This document shows positions 45,314 to 56,855 of a stretch of 64,000 nucleotides of DNA, in pieces. Both the position numbers and the translations under genes were made by a program. Under the pieces are notes generated by a model. The model saw only the letters and a program-made list of their open reading frames with translations, searched no databases and was not told the origin of the DNA. How positions within the stretch are numbered: position 1 is the first letter of the stretch; each line of letters opens with the position of its first letter. Where the stretch lies: contig BCIK01000001.1 in assembly GCA_039545295.1 (NCBI GenBank), forward strand, positions 124,001-188,000, given 5' to 3'. Source of the stretch: Udeniomyces pyricola (Eukaryota; Basidiomycota; Tremellomycetes; Cystofilobasidiales; Mrakiaceae).

Positions 45314-46075
45314 CGCGAGAGATGGACGGAAGGAGAGGGGGGGATTAAGGAAGGTGGGGGAAAGGGAAATGGGGAGGATGTGATGGGAAAGGAAACAAGG
45401 GGGAATCAAACGAAATCGCTCCAAGCTCAGCCAAGCTCAGCAGCTCAGCGGCCCCAGCCTCAGCCTTCGCCCCCCGCCAGGTAAGTAGATCAGCCACAGC
45501 CGCGATCTACGCTTTGCAGACCACGCTCGCACAGCTTTATGACTGTGCACAGACAACAGACCACCGCTTGAGCGCTTGAGACCGCTCTTGCCCAATCTTG
45601 CCCTTGCATATTATTAGACTCTTGTTACGCTCTGCAGCTCGCGTCGACATCCCGATTCCAAAGCTCTACATCATGTATCATCTGCGTGCACCGTGCACCG
45701 CGTCCCACCATCCGCCATGCTCACACAGAGTTCCTCAATTATCTACCTGCAGCTTTCGATACCTCGCTGCAATCATCCTTCGCGAAAAACCATAGCCGGA
45801 TGTAACCGATGTCATTGTTCCGTCTCTTGCCGTCGACCGCGGTCCACGTCCCCAACTAACTGTTCATGAATTCCCCTTAGCTCGCCTTTGCGGAGAAATC
45901 TCGCTCGAGCTCACTCGTCTCATAACGCCGGCCAGATGATCAAATTATCTCATGCGGGCCAACGACTCATCAAGAACCGAGAAACCTTCAGCTTCAACTG
46001 ACGTCGAATACGTTAGATTTATAAAAACTATACTGTTGACACTCATTGACGACGCTCATCTCACCACCACCACCC
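45314..46075. promoter_or_regulatory. Divergent upstream region of SMT1 and the GH115 gene
   Basis: 762 bases lie between divergent starts. Includes repeated agctcagc words near 45420-45455 and an AT-rich stretch atttataaaaactat at about 46014-46031, about 50 bases upstream of the GH115 ATG, which would serve as a TATA box. Confidence 0.45.
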
Positions 46076-49000
46076 ATGCTTGAACCCGCACGTTTACTTT
46101 TCTTCCTAGCTTGCCTCTCACTCGCTTCGGCCCTTGGCCAGCGGCAACTCGTCACCTTTTCTCATCCAGCCAACACCTCAAGTTCAACTGGCGCTTTCCC
46201 ACTTGTGTCTTCATCCTCATCTTTGCCATCAATCCTTGTTTCCGACTCTGATTACGCCGGCGTCATCCGCGCCGCACGCACTTTTGCCGACGACGTTTGC
46301 CGAGTCACGGGTCAGACGCCAGCCGTTGTCCACAATTTGACCTCTTCCAGTGACGGCTCAGGCGAGCTCGTGGTCATCGTCGGTAGTCTCGATGAATCCA
46401 ACGTCATCCAGCAACTCGTCTCGGACGGCAAGATTGACACAAGCTCGATTAAGGGTCTCTGGGAATCGTTCCTCGTTGAGCTTGTTGAGGACCCGATGGA
46501 GGGCGTCGCGAGGGCGCTTGTCGTAGCTGGTAGCGAGTTAGTTGCTCTTGCATGTCTCCCTAATACCGGCATCTTTTCACATCCCACTCTGCCAGCAGCG
46601 TGAGGGATAACTAAGCATCGAATACTGATCTGACCTCCACCTTCTTTGTTGCATGTTTGTCGTGTTCAGCAAGCGAGGCACGATATACGGTCTCTATGAG
46701 CTCTCTGAGCAGATGGGCGTGTCTCCTTGGTACTGGTGGGCAGATGTTGTAGTTGCTCAGCACGATGAAATCTTTGTCGATCCTGCGTCCTACTCTCACG
46801 GCCCGCCAACTGTCAAGTATCGAGGTAAGTAAGCTCCTTGATTTGTTTTCATTTAGCCATTGCTTGATTGATACTTCTTGCGTACTTCTGACTTTCCAAT
46901 CCTTGGATCTGTTCTCGCAGGCTTCTTTCTCAACGATGAGCAGCCAGCATTGACTAACTGGGCCATCAAGCACTACGGAACCAATTCATCTGTTGTGTTC
47001 CAGCATGAGGTGAGGCGACGACCATGATGACCGTCTCACGATGGATTGCACCAACTAGCGCTTAGGCTCAGAAACATACCTTGCTGACCACTCGTTTTTG
47101 ACCCAACAATACACGCGCTCACCCCACGCTCTATCAATACGTATCTTGGATCGTTGCATCACACCGCTTGACCTGCACGCTGATTCTCTCATGATATTCA
47201 GTTCTATGAGAGCATATACGAGCTGATCCTTCGACTCAAGGCGTAAGTGTTCTCATTGCGCATTATATTCCACACGGCAAACGATCCTAACCACACCTAT
47301 TCTGCTCTGTCTCTACATGGCTCTCCATATCCTCTCAGAAATTACTTTTGGCCTGCAGTAAGTCGCGGCGAGTCTTATGTCTCTCTAGGAGGCTGGAACT
47401 TTCTCAGATACTGATGTATCTTTCTGATTGCGTTTCTTCACCCTTCAGATGTGGAGTGGTGTGTATCTTATCCGTAGGAATCCATAGAAGAACCTGATTA
47501 CCGTGAAATGCTAACATCGAGCGAGATGTGTGGTTTCTTTCGGGTTCACTTTTTCTCTGCAGCCCTATTTGCCATTGATGACCCTCTCAACCTTCCACTC
47601 GCCAACGATTATGGAGTGATCGTAAGCTTTCCTCATTGCTCAGTCGTTTGCAGCTCAATCAACTTATAGCTGACGAGGCGATGCATACTCATCAATTCTA
47701 GGTCGGAACCAGTCATCAAGAACCAATGGTACGTAAAGAACTAGGCCATCGTTTTGCTGAACATCAATGGAGAACAACTTATGCAGGCAATGTATCATCC
47801 CGATCCTTCTGCTGTCTAACGTGTTCTATCTTCTGACTTCCTAAGGCTCGTAACACACCAGAGTGGAGTCGATTCGGCAACGGGATCTGGAACTACACTA
47901 TAAATGCCGACTTCCTCAACGTGCGTTTCACCTACACCCACAAGCGATCCACACTCATGCGAGACTAGATCAGTGGTGCTAATGCCTCCTGTTGATTGGC
48001 ATTTTCGCTTGTTCTCCACAGGCTTTTTGGACTGAAGGTGTCAACCGGTCCAAAACATTTGACACCCTTTACACCATTGGAATGAGGGGTGATGGCGACC
48101 TTCCCCTCCCAGGTGTGAACATCGAACGTCTCGAGAGTGAGTCAGGCAGCCGATTATCAATTATTTTCAACCACACGTCAGAGCTGCACTCAGACTGTTT
48201 ATCTGCGCACCCCCTCCAGATATCATCGCGAACCAGCGCTCGATTCTGACGAACGTTACGAACAAACCAATTGATCAAATTCCGCAGTACGACCAGTGTC
48301 CATTCCTTGATTTGACTCAGCTCTTGTCAGGGAACAATCCGCTCATGATTGATTTTTCTTTCTGACCGAGCAGGATGTTGTGCTTATACAAGGAAGTCCA
48401 AACTTATTACGAAGATGGCTTGGTTGTGCCCGAGGACGTGACGCTTCTCTGGTCTGACGACAACTGGGGTAACTTGCGCCGAGTAAGTAACTTTGAGGAT
48501 TCCAACCCCTACATTTGGATTCACACGCGTGTCTTACACCTCATATTCAGCTCCCAAACGCGACAGAACTCACGCGGTCCGGCGGTCATGGCATCTATTA
48601 CCATTTCGACTACGTCGGAGGTCTCCGCGACTATAAGTGGCTCTCCACCATCAACCTAGCTCGTGTCCGTGATCAGCTACATCTCGCCTTGGAAGCCCAA
48701 GCTGATCGGCTCTGGATCGTCAATGTGGGCGATCTCAAACCTCTCGAGGTATGTCTTTCACTCTTACTCGCATCGATCGCCCTCGGCTAGGCAGCAGTTA
48801 ACCGCACAGAATCTCACGCACTTGATTGGATAGATCCCTATGGACTTTTACTTTAACTACGCCTACGATGCTACGGCGTGGGAAGCATCATCTGATGTTG
48901 TGGATCGATATCTCGCAGCTTGGGCGGGAAGGGAGTTTGGCCAACACGTGGCAGATCGAACGGCTGACCTCGTCGCTCGCTACAGCGTCTTGGTTTCGAT

Positions 49001-51280
49001 TCAAAAGCCCGAGCTGTTGGCTCCCGACACGTACAGTTTGATCGACTACCGAGAGTAAGTGCGCGGATCTACCCGCTTCCTCCGGTGCCTCCGACTGTAC
49101 ATGTAAAAGCTGACCTAGTTGTGCTTTCTGGTTTCACCCGAAACTTCAGGGCGGATCTCGTATCGGAGCAATGGCAAAACCTGACGTCAGACGCCTGGGA
49201 CGTGTACAACTCACTTGATGAAATCTGCAAGCCATCCTTTTTCCAAATGGTCCTTCACCCGATCCGAGCCGTTACCACCGTCACTCTTCTCAACATCGCA
49301 GCTGGCCGAAACGTACTCTACGCGAGTCAGGCCCGATTCTCCGCCAACACACTGGCGAGCGAGGTGCTTTCGCTTTTCGCAGAAGACGCCGCATTGACAA
49401 GGGTACGTGTAAAGGCAATTGGGGTGCAGATGGTCGGCCTAGTCTTAGCATATGGTCTATCAACGTATGTGGTTTCTGATCTGCGTTAGTTTGTGTCTTG
49501 TTTACAGGAGTATCACACAGTTTCTGGGTGAGTACTTGCTCATGTATATCGATGTGTATGAACCCTGCTGATGGTGCAATTGGGTTCCCTTTGTCCTCTT
49601 TAAAACTGCGTCAAATCAGTGGGAAATGGGATCAGTAAGTTTGACGGTTTAAATTGATGCTTCCTTATTCTTGCATCGATTACTATCCGCCCGTGCTGAC
49701 TGGCTTGGTTCGTCTGCTTTCGACGCTCTTCTTGGTCATTTTTGCAGCATGATGGACCAGACTCACCTTGGATACAACTACTGGCAACAACCTATGGCCA
49801 ACACCATCCCACCCATCAGCTTTATCCAAAGTACTCAGCCCGCCCTGGCCGGTCCGATGCGTCTCACAATTGAAGGAAGCGAGGGTGCATGGCCTGGTGA
49901 CAACCCCAACCGTAGGTTGAAAGTATCCTCTCTCAGAAACGAAGAGACTGATTTGCATGCTGACTCGGAGGTTACTGTCTCTTGACCGGTCGATCTTTGC
50001 CTGATCTTCAGAATGCGCCCTCGGCTACAGCTGTCCGCCACCGACCTTGCCAACGCTTTCTCCCTATGGCCCTCAATCACGCTATTTCGACGTCAGTCAA
50101 GGCGCCAACTCCAACTTCACCTGGCTCGCCGTCGCCAATCACTCGTCTGTCGAGTTCTCGACCACAAATGGAGCCGTGTTCGTCACGGATCCCACGAGCT
50201 GGGATCAGCGGGTCGAAGTTTTTGTCAAGGATTGGTCGGCCGTACCAGATGGCAAGACACTTGTCACGGTGAGTCCAGGCAGATGTAGACTCATATCCCG
50301 AGTTTTTGTAGTTTACGAATCCTCATCCTCCATTTCTAATTCCCTTTGTTGTTTCTTTATCTCCATATGTTTTTGCAGATCACCGTCAACTCAACCTCAA
50401 CTCATCCCTCGTTCGAGCCGGCCGATTACTCGCTCAGCTACACGTTTTATATCACACTCAACAAACAGTACCCTTCGTCCAGCTTTGTGGCGGGCTTCGT
50501 CGAGGCTGATGGGGGGGTCTCAATGGATGCCTCGCATGCCACCAGGAATTCTTCGGTTGACACGGCGAGCTCGACCGACAGTTCGTCCAAAGGAAACACT
50601 ATGACGAGTTGGGTCGCCGTCCCTGGTTACAGTCCTATGACTAGCTCGCACGAGGCTATCGAGATGGCTCCGGCCACAGGCGGATCGTTTGCACTCGGGG
50701 AAGGACCTCTTCTAGAGTGCGTTGGTTCATCGTTCAGACTCGGTCGCTAAATATGCTTTCCGGTCCGGTTCGCTGACGTGCTTGTTCATCTGTTTCATCT
50801 TGGACGTGGCATCTGGTGACACATTGTTGTTTTGTTCACTCCGTAGATACGACTTTTGGACCTTTTCAAATTTAACTGGCCAGGTGCGTTCCATCTTCTG
50901 TCCATCACATGTCGCGGGCATGTTGCACAACTTATACCTGCTGCATACACTCGAGCTAATCGACCGATTATTGATCCCTTGATTCCGTCTGGGCTCTCAT
51001 CTAGAACGTCACCATCGATGTATACCTTGGAACGACCCTCAACTTCCATCCTTTCCAACCTCTGCGTTACGGCCTCGCTCTGGATGACGAGCCGCTTCAA
51101 TCCGTTCAACCCGTCGCCAACTCGTCGAGTCCCGGAACCGTCAGTCATACACTTCCTTTCGAGCGTGTGTGGATCTCATGCATTGACCCCGTCTATTTGA
51201 AAAGAACCCCTTGACTTACTCACGTTCGACTGCCCTGTTTCTGGCTCTTCGCACGTCTTTGCTTCATGCCTTCTCTCTCT

Positions 51281-51317
<37 letters not shown>

Positions 51318-51539
51318 GACCCAACCGGATGGGACACGATCCTCGGCACAGGCTCCGTGCTTTCTTCGACGAACCACACCCTTGTGACGCCGACGACCAC
51401 CAATTCATCATCATCCCAACATACCCTGAAACTCTACGGTCTCGACCGGGGCCTCGTCTTCCAAAAGATCGTCGTCCACACTACTACGGGTAGTAGGAAA
51501 GCCGCTCGGTTTGGCATGCCTGAGTCGACGCGAGTTTGA
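46076..51539 (+). CDS. Secreted GH115 alpha-glucuronidase
   Basis: GH115 enzymes remove (4-O-methyl-)glucuronic acid from xylan or arabinogalactan side chains. It starts MLEPARLLFFLACLSLASAL, a signal peptide, so the protein is secreted. The catalytic part is assembled from many small exons: RGTIYGLYELSEQMGVSPWY, WADVVV, KYRGFFLNDEQPALTNW, YESIYELILRLKANYFWPAM, WSALFAIDDPLNLPLANDYG, VGTSHQEPMARNTPEW, LYTIGMRGDGDLPL, LWSDDNWGNLRRL, RSGGHGIYYHFDYVGGLRDY, LQADRLWIVNVGDLKPLE-type and IPMDFYFNYAYDA. The DD.WGN and WIVNVGDLKP blocks are family hallmarks. A second domain contains DQTHLGYNYWQQPMAN, and Asn-rich beta-sandwich sequence ends PESTRV at 51539. Many N-x-S/T sites fit secretion. One microexon is only 10 bases and another 19. 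Plant-polymer degradation suggests plant or wood association. Confidence 0.93.
51284..51315. repeat. Run of 32 T immediately before a 3' splice site
   Basis: The run is followed directly by ag and the last exon of the GH115 gene (starting gacccaaccgg). It forms the polypyrimidine tract of that intron. Confidence 0.9.
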
Positions 51540-52721
51540 GTAGAACCGTCATGTATAGTCTCAGTCGACTATTCCACCTCGGGGTTTCGAGATGTTCCTT
51601 TGATCTTTCGATCTTGATCTTCTTGTCCTTTTCCTAACCCGACGATATGCCGGCTTTTGAGATGTGGAGTCCGTTCGATCTCGCGGACACTTTGATCCTT
51701 TCGTTTCTCTCTCTCTCTCTCTCTTGTTTCTTTCCCTTTTTTTTTTCTCTTCTCCGCTGATGCGTTTTTCTCCAGCCTTGCTTCCACTCAACTGAGGCCT
51801 CGACACTTTTTCTTGAAACCAACCCACTCGACAATCGCTTGATCTCATCTCACTCGGCTTCCTTTGTCACCTGCGTACAATTCAACGCATCTCGACCTCT
51901 CGATCCCTTTCTTTTGATGGCCTCCTTTCTCAATCAGTCCATGTATATCTCCCTTCTTTCTTCCATCTCCAAACCTGGAACACACAAAAAAAAAAACACA
52001 CCAGAAACTATAGTCAATCAAGACATCACAAATTTCCTTTTTCCTTTTGGGATCCGTTCTTGATCGTTCGTGGTTCATTCTTCTTCGTTGTTGTTGTTGT
52101 TGTTATGATGGTTCAAATTCGCTCTAGTGTAATCTATATATCCCTAGTCCAGCCATGAACGTCACGAAACGAACCAACGTCGTACTAGGTTTCCTTCGTT
52201 ATTTTTTTCTCAGCTAGGATCGACCCCCATGAAAGGACAAATGATCTTTTCTTTTTTTTTTTTTGACGAAGAACGAAATTTTGATCGAAAAAGAAGAAAC
52301 GAGAGAGAGAGAGAAAACAAACGAGAAAAAGAAAGACAATTCGGGGAGGGCGAAATAAAGTGGGATAGGAAGTGAAGAGGAGGAAAGGAAAGGAAAAAAG
52401 CGGGGGGAGGGGGGAAGGGGGAAGAAGACATACAAATGGATTTGGTTTTAATTGGATGGATGAGATGACTCTAGTGAAAATAGAAAGGGAGGAGAAAGAG
52501 ATAAAATGGGAGTGGGATGGAGGATAGATAGGCAAATAGCAAAGGCAAAAAGAGGAAGAAAAGAACCAGAAGGGAATATGAAGGAAACTGGCACAAAGGT
52601 AAAGAAGGGCTTTTTTTTGGGAGAGGGAAGAAAGAAGGGGGGGGGGGAATGTCCCGTTGATGTTATTCGACCTTGTTATTTGTTAATTTTTATGTGTGCG
52701 TGTTTCCTTTGCATGCCACAT
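51540..52721. other. Long convergent 3' region, homopolymer-rich
   Basis: Between GH115 (+) and ADE5,7 (-). The first half is T-rich with a (TC)n tract near 51708-51724 and a (GTT)n repeat at 52087-52105. The second half is A/G-rich with runs of A and G. No gene supported, although the strand asymmetry gives long meaningless open frames. Confidence 0.5.
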
Positions 52722-55700
52722 CTAGTTGGCCCAAGCCTCGAGGTTGGTCATCTTGACGCCGGCCTCTCCGGTGATTTTACCAATGACAAACACACCGGGC
52801 TCTCCGCCCTTCTTGATCGACTCGAGGGCGGCCTCGACCTTCTCCGGGGCGACGACGATGACCATACCGACACCGTTGTTGAACGTCCTCGCCATCTCGA
52901 GCGGAGCAATCTGACCGACCTCGGCCAACCATCGGAACACGCCCGGGAGTTCCCACGTCGACGCATCGATTTCGCAACCCATGCCCTTGGGCAGGACTCG
53001 GGGGATGTTCTCGGTGAAGCCACCACCGGTGATATGGGACATGCCCTTGAGGAGCGAGTCTCGGATAGCGGGAAGGAGCTGCTTGATGTAGATCCGCGTC
53101 GGCGTCAACAGGTTCTCACCCAGGTTTTGGTTCGGCGACCAAGGGCAAGGCGAGGTGTACTCGAGCGACGAGCGGGCCACGACCTTTCGAACGAGGGAGA
53201 ATCCGTTGGAGTGGATACCAGAGGAAGGGAGACCAAGAAGGACGTCACCAGGCTGAATATCGGGCGTGGGAAGGATAAGGTTGCGTTCAACGGCTCCGAC
53301 GGCAAATCCAGCAAGGTCGTAGTCGTCTACAAGGGAAATACGAAGAAATTAAAGAGGCGCAGAAAAAAAAGCAAACAAGTAATTAAATGTTCAGCAAACG
53401 ACACACAGGAAGGGGGAACAACCCAGTTCTACCACAGTCTTCGAACCGACCCCCTTTTCTTCTTCCTCCAAGGAAAGAAAGACTTACCTCCAGAGTACAT
53501 GCCAGGCATCTCAGCCGTCTCGCCTCCAATCAAAGCGCATCCAGCATCGAGGCATCCCGCGGCGATACCCTTGACGACCTTGGCAGCGACGTCGACGTCG
53601 AGCTTGGAGCAAGCAAAGTAGTCGAGGAAATAGAGGGGCTCGGCTCCCTGGACGATGAGGTCGTTGACCGACATAGCGACGAGATCGATACCTAAGGAGA
53701 TCAAAGAACATTAAGAGTTTTGATTCAGTATAACGGTAAACAAAATATACAAAAAAAAAACCGGTGTTGGCGGCGGGGAGGGGGGCTTTGATGGGGGTTT
53801 TATTTTCAGTTAAGATAGTCAAGATTTCACGGCAACGTACCGACGGTGTCATGCGAACCGCAGTCCAACGCGACCTTGAGCTTGGTTCCGACTCCATCCG
53901 TTCCGCTGACGAGGACAGGGTCCCTGAAACCAGCCTCCTTGAGGTCAAACGCGCCACCGAAGCCTCCGATGATACCGTCGGCTCCTGGTCGTCGGGTCGC
54001 CTTGACGGCGGGCTTGATGGCTTCGACAAGGGCCTCTCCTCGGTCGATGGAGACACCAGCAGAAGCGTAGGTCAGACCGCCTTCGGAGGACTTGGCCTCG
54101 GCGGCACCGAGAGCCCTATTAAGAGGGTAAGTAAAAGGGGTTGAGAGAGGGCAGAAGGAAGTGAAGGGAGGCGGGGAGGGGAAGTGATTCCGGGGAAGAT
54201 GCAAGACAAAAGGAAAAAAGAATTGATGTTCAAAGTCATGCTCAATACAAACAAAACAAACCTCAATCCATACGCTAGTCGTAAGAGAAGAAAGGGAAGA
54301 GAAAAAGGGCGCGTTTTCCACGCACTGGTAGGCGATGTCCTTTCGGAAGGTCATTCCCTCGAATGAGATCTGCTCGACACCCTTGTAAGCGTTGGCGACG
54401 GCCTCCTTGAGGGTCTTGGCGAAAGCGCAAACGGCAATGACTCGGCCGCCGGCAGTGACGGTCTGGTTGTCCTTGATGGTAGTTCCAGCATGGAAAGCGT
54501 AGACCTCTTTTGAGTTGAAGATACAAAAAGAAAAAAAAGGAGAGGAAGAAGCAAAGAATCGTGAGAAAAGTTCGGTGAAGGAAGTAGGTATAAGAGCGAA
54601 ACGAGTTTAGGGAAACACGTTACCAACCCGAAGGAAGCTCGCCGATAGTGATAGGGATGCCAGTGGGGTACTTGCTCGGGTATCCACCCGAGGCGAGGAT
54701 GACAGAGATAGCGTAGCCCTTCCGGTAGGAGAGCTTGACAGAGTCGAGTCGTCGCTCAACGCACGACTAAGGAGAGCGAAGAGAAAAAGAAGCCATGCGG
54801 TCAGCGACGTGTATCTTTTTGCTCACAACCCGTCGTCACCTGCCATCTAACGAGATGAAGCCTAGATTACACTAGGACGATAGTAGGTCATACTACTCAC
54901 AAGCATAATCTCAGCAAGATCGGTCTTGCTGTCGAGGAGGAGCATGAGGGCCTCGGTCTCGGGGTCACCGAACCGGACGTTGTACTCGAGAACCTTGGGG
55001 CCCTCAGGAGTGAGCATGAAACCGGTGAAGAGAAGTCCAACAAAGGGGTAGCCTGCAAGATCAGATTCCGGAAGAAAAAGAAAAAACGAGCCACAAAAGG
55101 GTCATCAGCTTGAGCGTCACGTTGAAACTGCCTATACACAGGTGTCGGAAGCCGCAATGAACTGACCGTCTTGCCTCATTCCCTTGATGGTCTGCTCGAG
55201 AGCCTTTTGAATGTCCTCAAGAACCTCCTTGGTCGCGACGGGGGCAGGGCAGTAGGCACCCATACCGCCAGTGTTAGGTCCGGTGTCGCCGTCGCCGATG
55301 CGCTTGTGGTCCTGAGCGCTAGGGAGAGCTCGGATGGTGTAACCGTCCGAGAAGGCAAGGACAGAAACCTCGGGTCCAGTCATGAACTCCTCAATGACGA
55401 TCTCGGCTCCTAAGAGATGCGAAGCGGGACGATAAGTATTCGACAGTATCAAAAGCAAACGGACGGGTTTCCAAAACCTCTTTCTTTAGCCGGCAGCACG
55501 TCTCCAATCACTCAACGTACCGGCATCTCCAAAGACCTTGTCAACCATGACCTCCTTGAGTCCCTGCTCGGTCTCCTCCCACGTCTCGGGGATGAGGACA
55601 CCCTTGCCTCCGGCGAGCCCATCGGCCTTGAGGACGACGCGGTGACCGCACTCCTTGGCATATCGCTTAGCGTCGTCGAACTGCTCGGCCTTGAACGTCT

Positions 55701-56628
55701 TGAAAGCAGCGGTGGGGATGCCGTGTCGGGCCATGAACTCTTTGGAAAAGGCCTTGGAACCCTCCATCTGGGCAGCGGCGGGGGACGGTCCAAAGGTTGA
55801 GATACCGGCTGATGAGGAAAGAGAAGGATGGTTGAGAGATGACGAGGGAAGTTGGACATGGATAGCCGATGTTAGGTTGATGGTAAACGATGAGGGTGAG
55901 ACATGTAGAAGAAGGAGAAGCAGGAGGAAAAGGAGAAAGAGTTTTCCCAATCGAGGCGGACGACGGGCATATCGGGCAAGCGAGTTCGGATATGGGCTGC
56001 GAAAGGGAAAGGGGAGGGTGGGAAATGCCAAACGTCGGGCCTAACTAACCTCGTCGGAAGATTCCCTCTACACCGTCCACCAACGGCTGCTCCGGACCAG
56101 GCACACAGAGGTTAATCTGCGATCGTCATCAGAAAGAAATCAAACCGTGTTTAGTCGTCAGAACGGTTGTGGCAAGGGCAGATGATGACTGGGGTAAAAA
56201 GGGAAGAAGAGCCATGGGCAAGGAAAGAAACGTATAGCAGCAAGCGGTTTCTCTCGGGATTTAGTGCGCTCCTGGAAGACGATGGCTAAGGCGACTGACC
56301 TCGTTCTCCTTGGCCCAGGCGAGGATGCCGTCAAAGTTGGTTCCCCACTTGACGTCGACGTTGGTGACGTTGGAGGCCATGTTGGCGGTTCCTCCGTTTC
56401 CGGGGGCGACAAAGACGTGCTCGACGAGGGGCGACTGGATGAGTTTCCAGGCGAGAGCATGTTCCCTCCCTCCGGCTCCGAGGAGGAGGATTCTGGGGGG
56501 TGGTTCAAGGGAGGGGGAGGAAGGGAATGGTTTGGTGGTGGATGTGTGAGTGTGTGAGTGTATGTGTGATGGGGCGTGTATATGATATGCATATATGATG
56601 TGTACCTGAGGTTTTGTGAGCTCGACAT
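52722..56628 (-). CDS. ADE5,7: Bifunctional GAR synthetase / AIR synthetase (Ade5,7)
   Basis: Carries out steps 2 and 5 of purine synthesis: glycinamide ribotide formation by the N-terminal ATP-grasp part and aminoimidazole ribotide formation by the C-terminal PurM part. The 23-base first exon encodes MSSSQNLR, followed by [17 protein letters not shown] and [20 protein letters not shown] blocks: [105 protein letters not shown] and [23 protein letters not shown] blocks: [97 protein letters not shown] and [19 protein letters not shown]; it ends NLEAWAN. This order and fusion are as in other fungi. It shares a 227-base promoter with RRB1. Confidence 0.96.
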
Positions 56629-56855
56629 GTAGCGAAAGAGAAGGGGGAGGGGGGGTTTGTGGCTAGAGACGTGTAATGGTAATAATTGGAGAAGGTTGCA
56701 TTCAATATTCACTTGCACCAACTTGCGCTCGGAAGACGCCCCGTCCAGATTTCGAGTCGACTCATTCCAGCCCACACACACATTCCATTGTTATATAGTA
56801 CACACACACACCAACACATACACACCAATACACACACACACACACCAACCCACCC
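56629..56855. promoter_or_regulatory. Short divergent promoter ADE5,7 / RRB1 with a CA repeat
   Basis: Only 227 bases separate the two starts. A (CA)-rich stretch at about 56800-56850 lies directly before the RRB1 ATG, and ttatatagtaca at 56791-56802 is a TATA-like element. Confidence 0.55.

Noticed and set aside
46049..46075. Upstream ATG 27 bases before the chosen GH115 start
   Set aside because: It would place polar and Pro-rich residues before the signal peptide; the ATG at 46076 gives a standard secretion signal.
37911..51539. Possible glucuronate/xylose gene cluster (UXS1 and GH115, with SMT1 between)
   Set aside because: Genes lie on both strands, are separated by a ribosomal protein gene and act in different compartments and pathways; no sign of a shared regulator or transporter.
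52506..53621. 371-codon plus-strand open frame, the longest forward frame in this part
   Set aside because: It is antisense to the ADE5,7 3' exons, which carry the conserved AIR synthetase motifs; its first part is low-complexity intergenic sequence.
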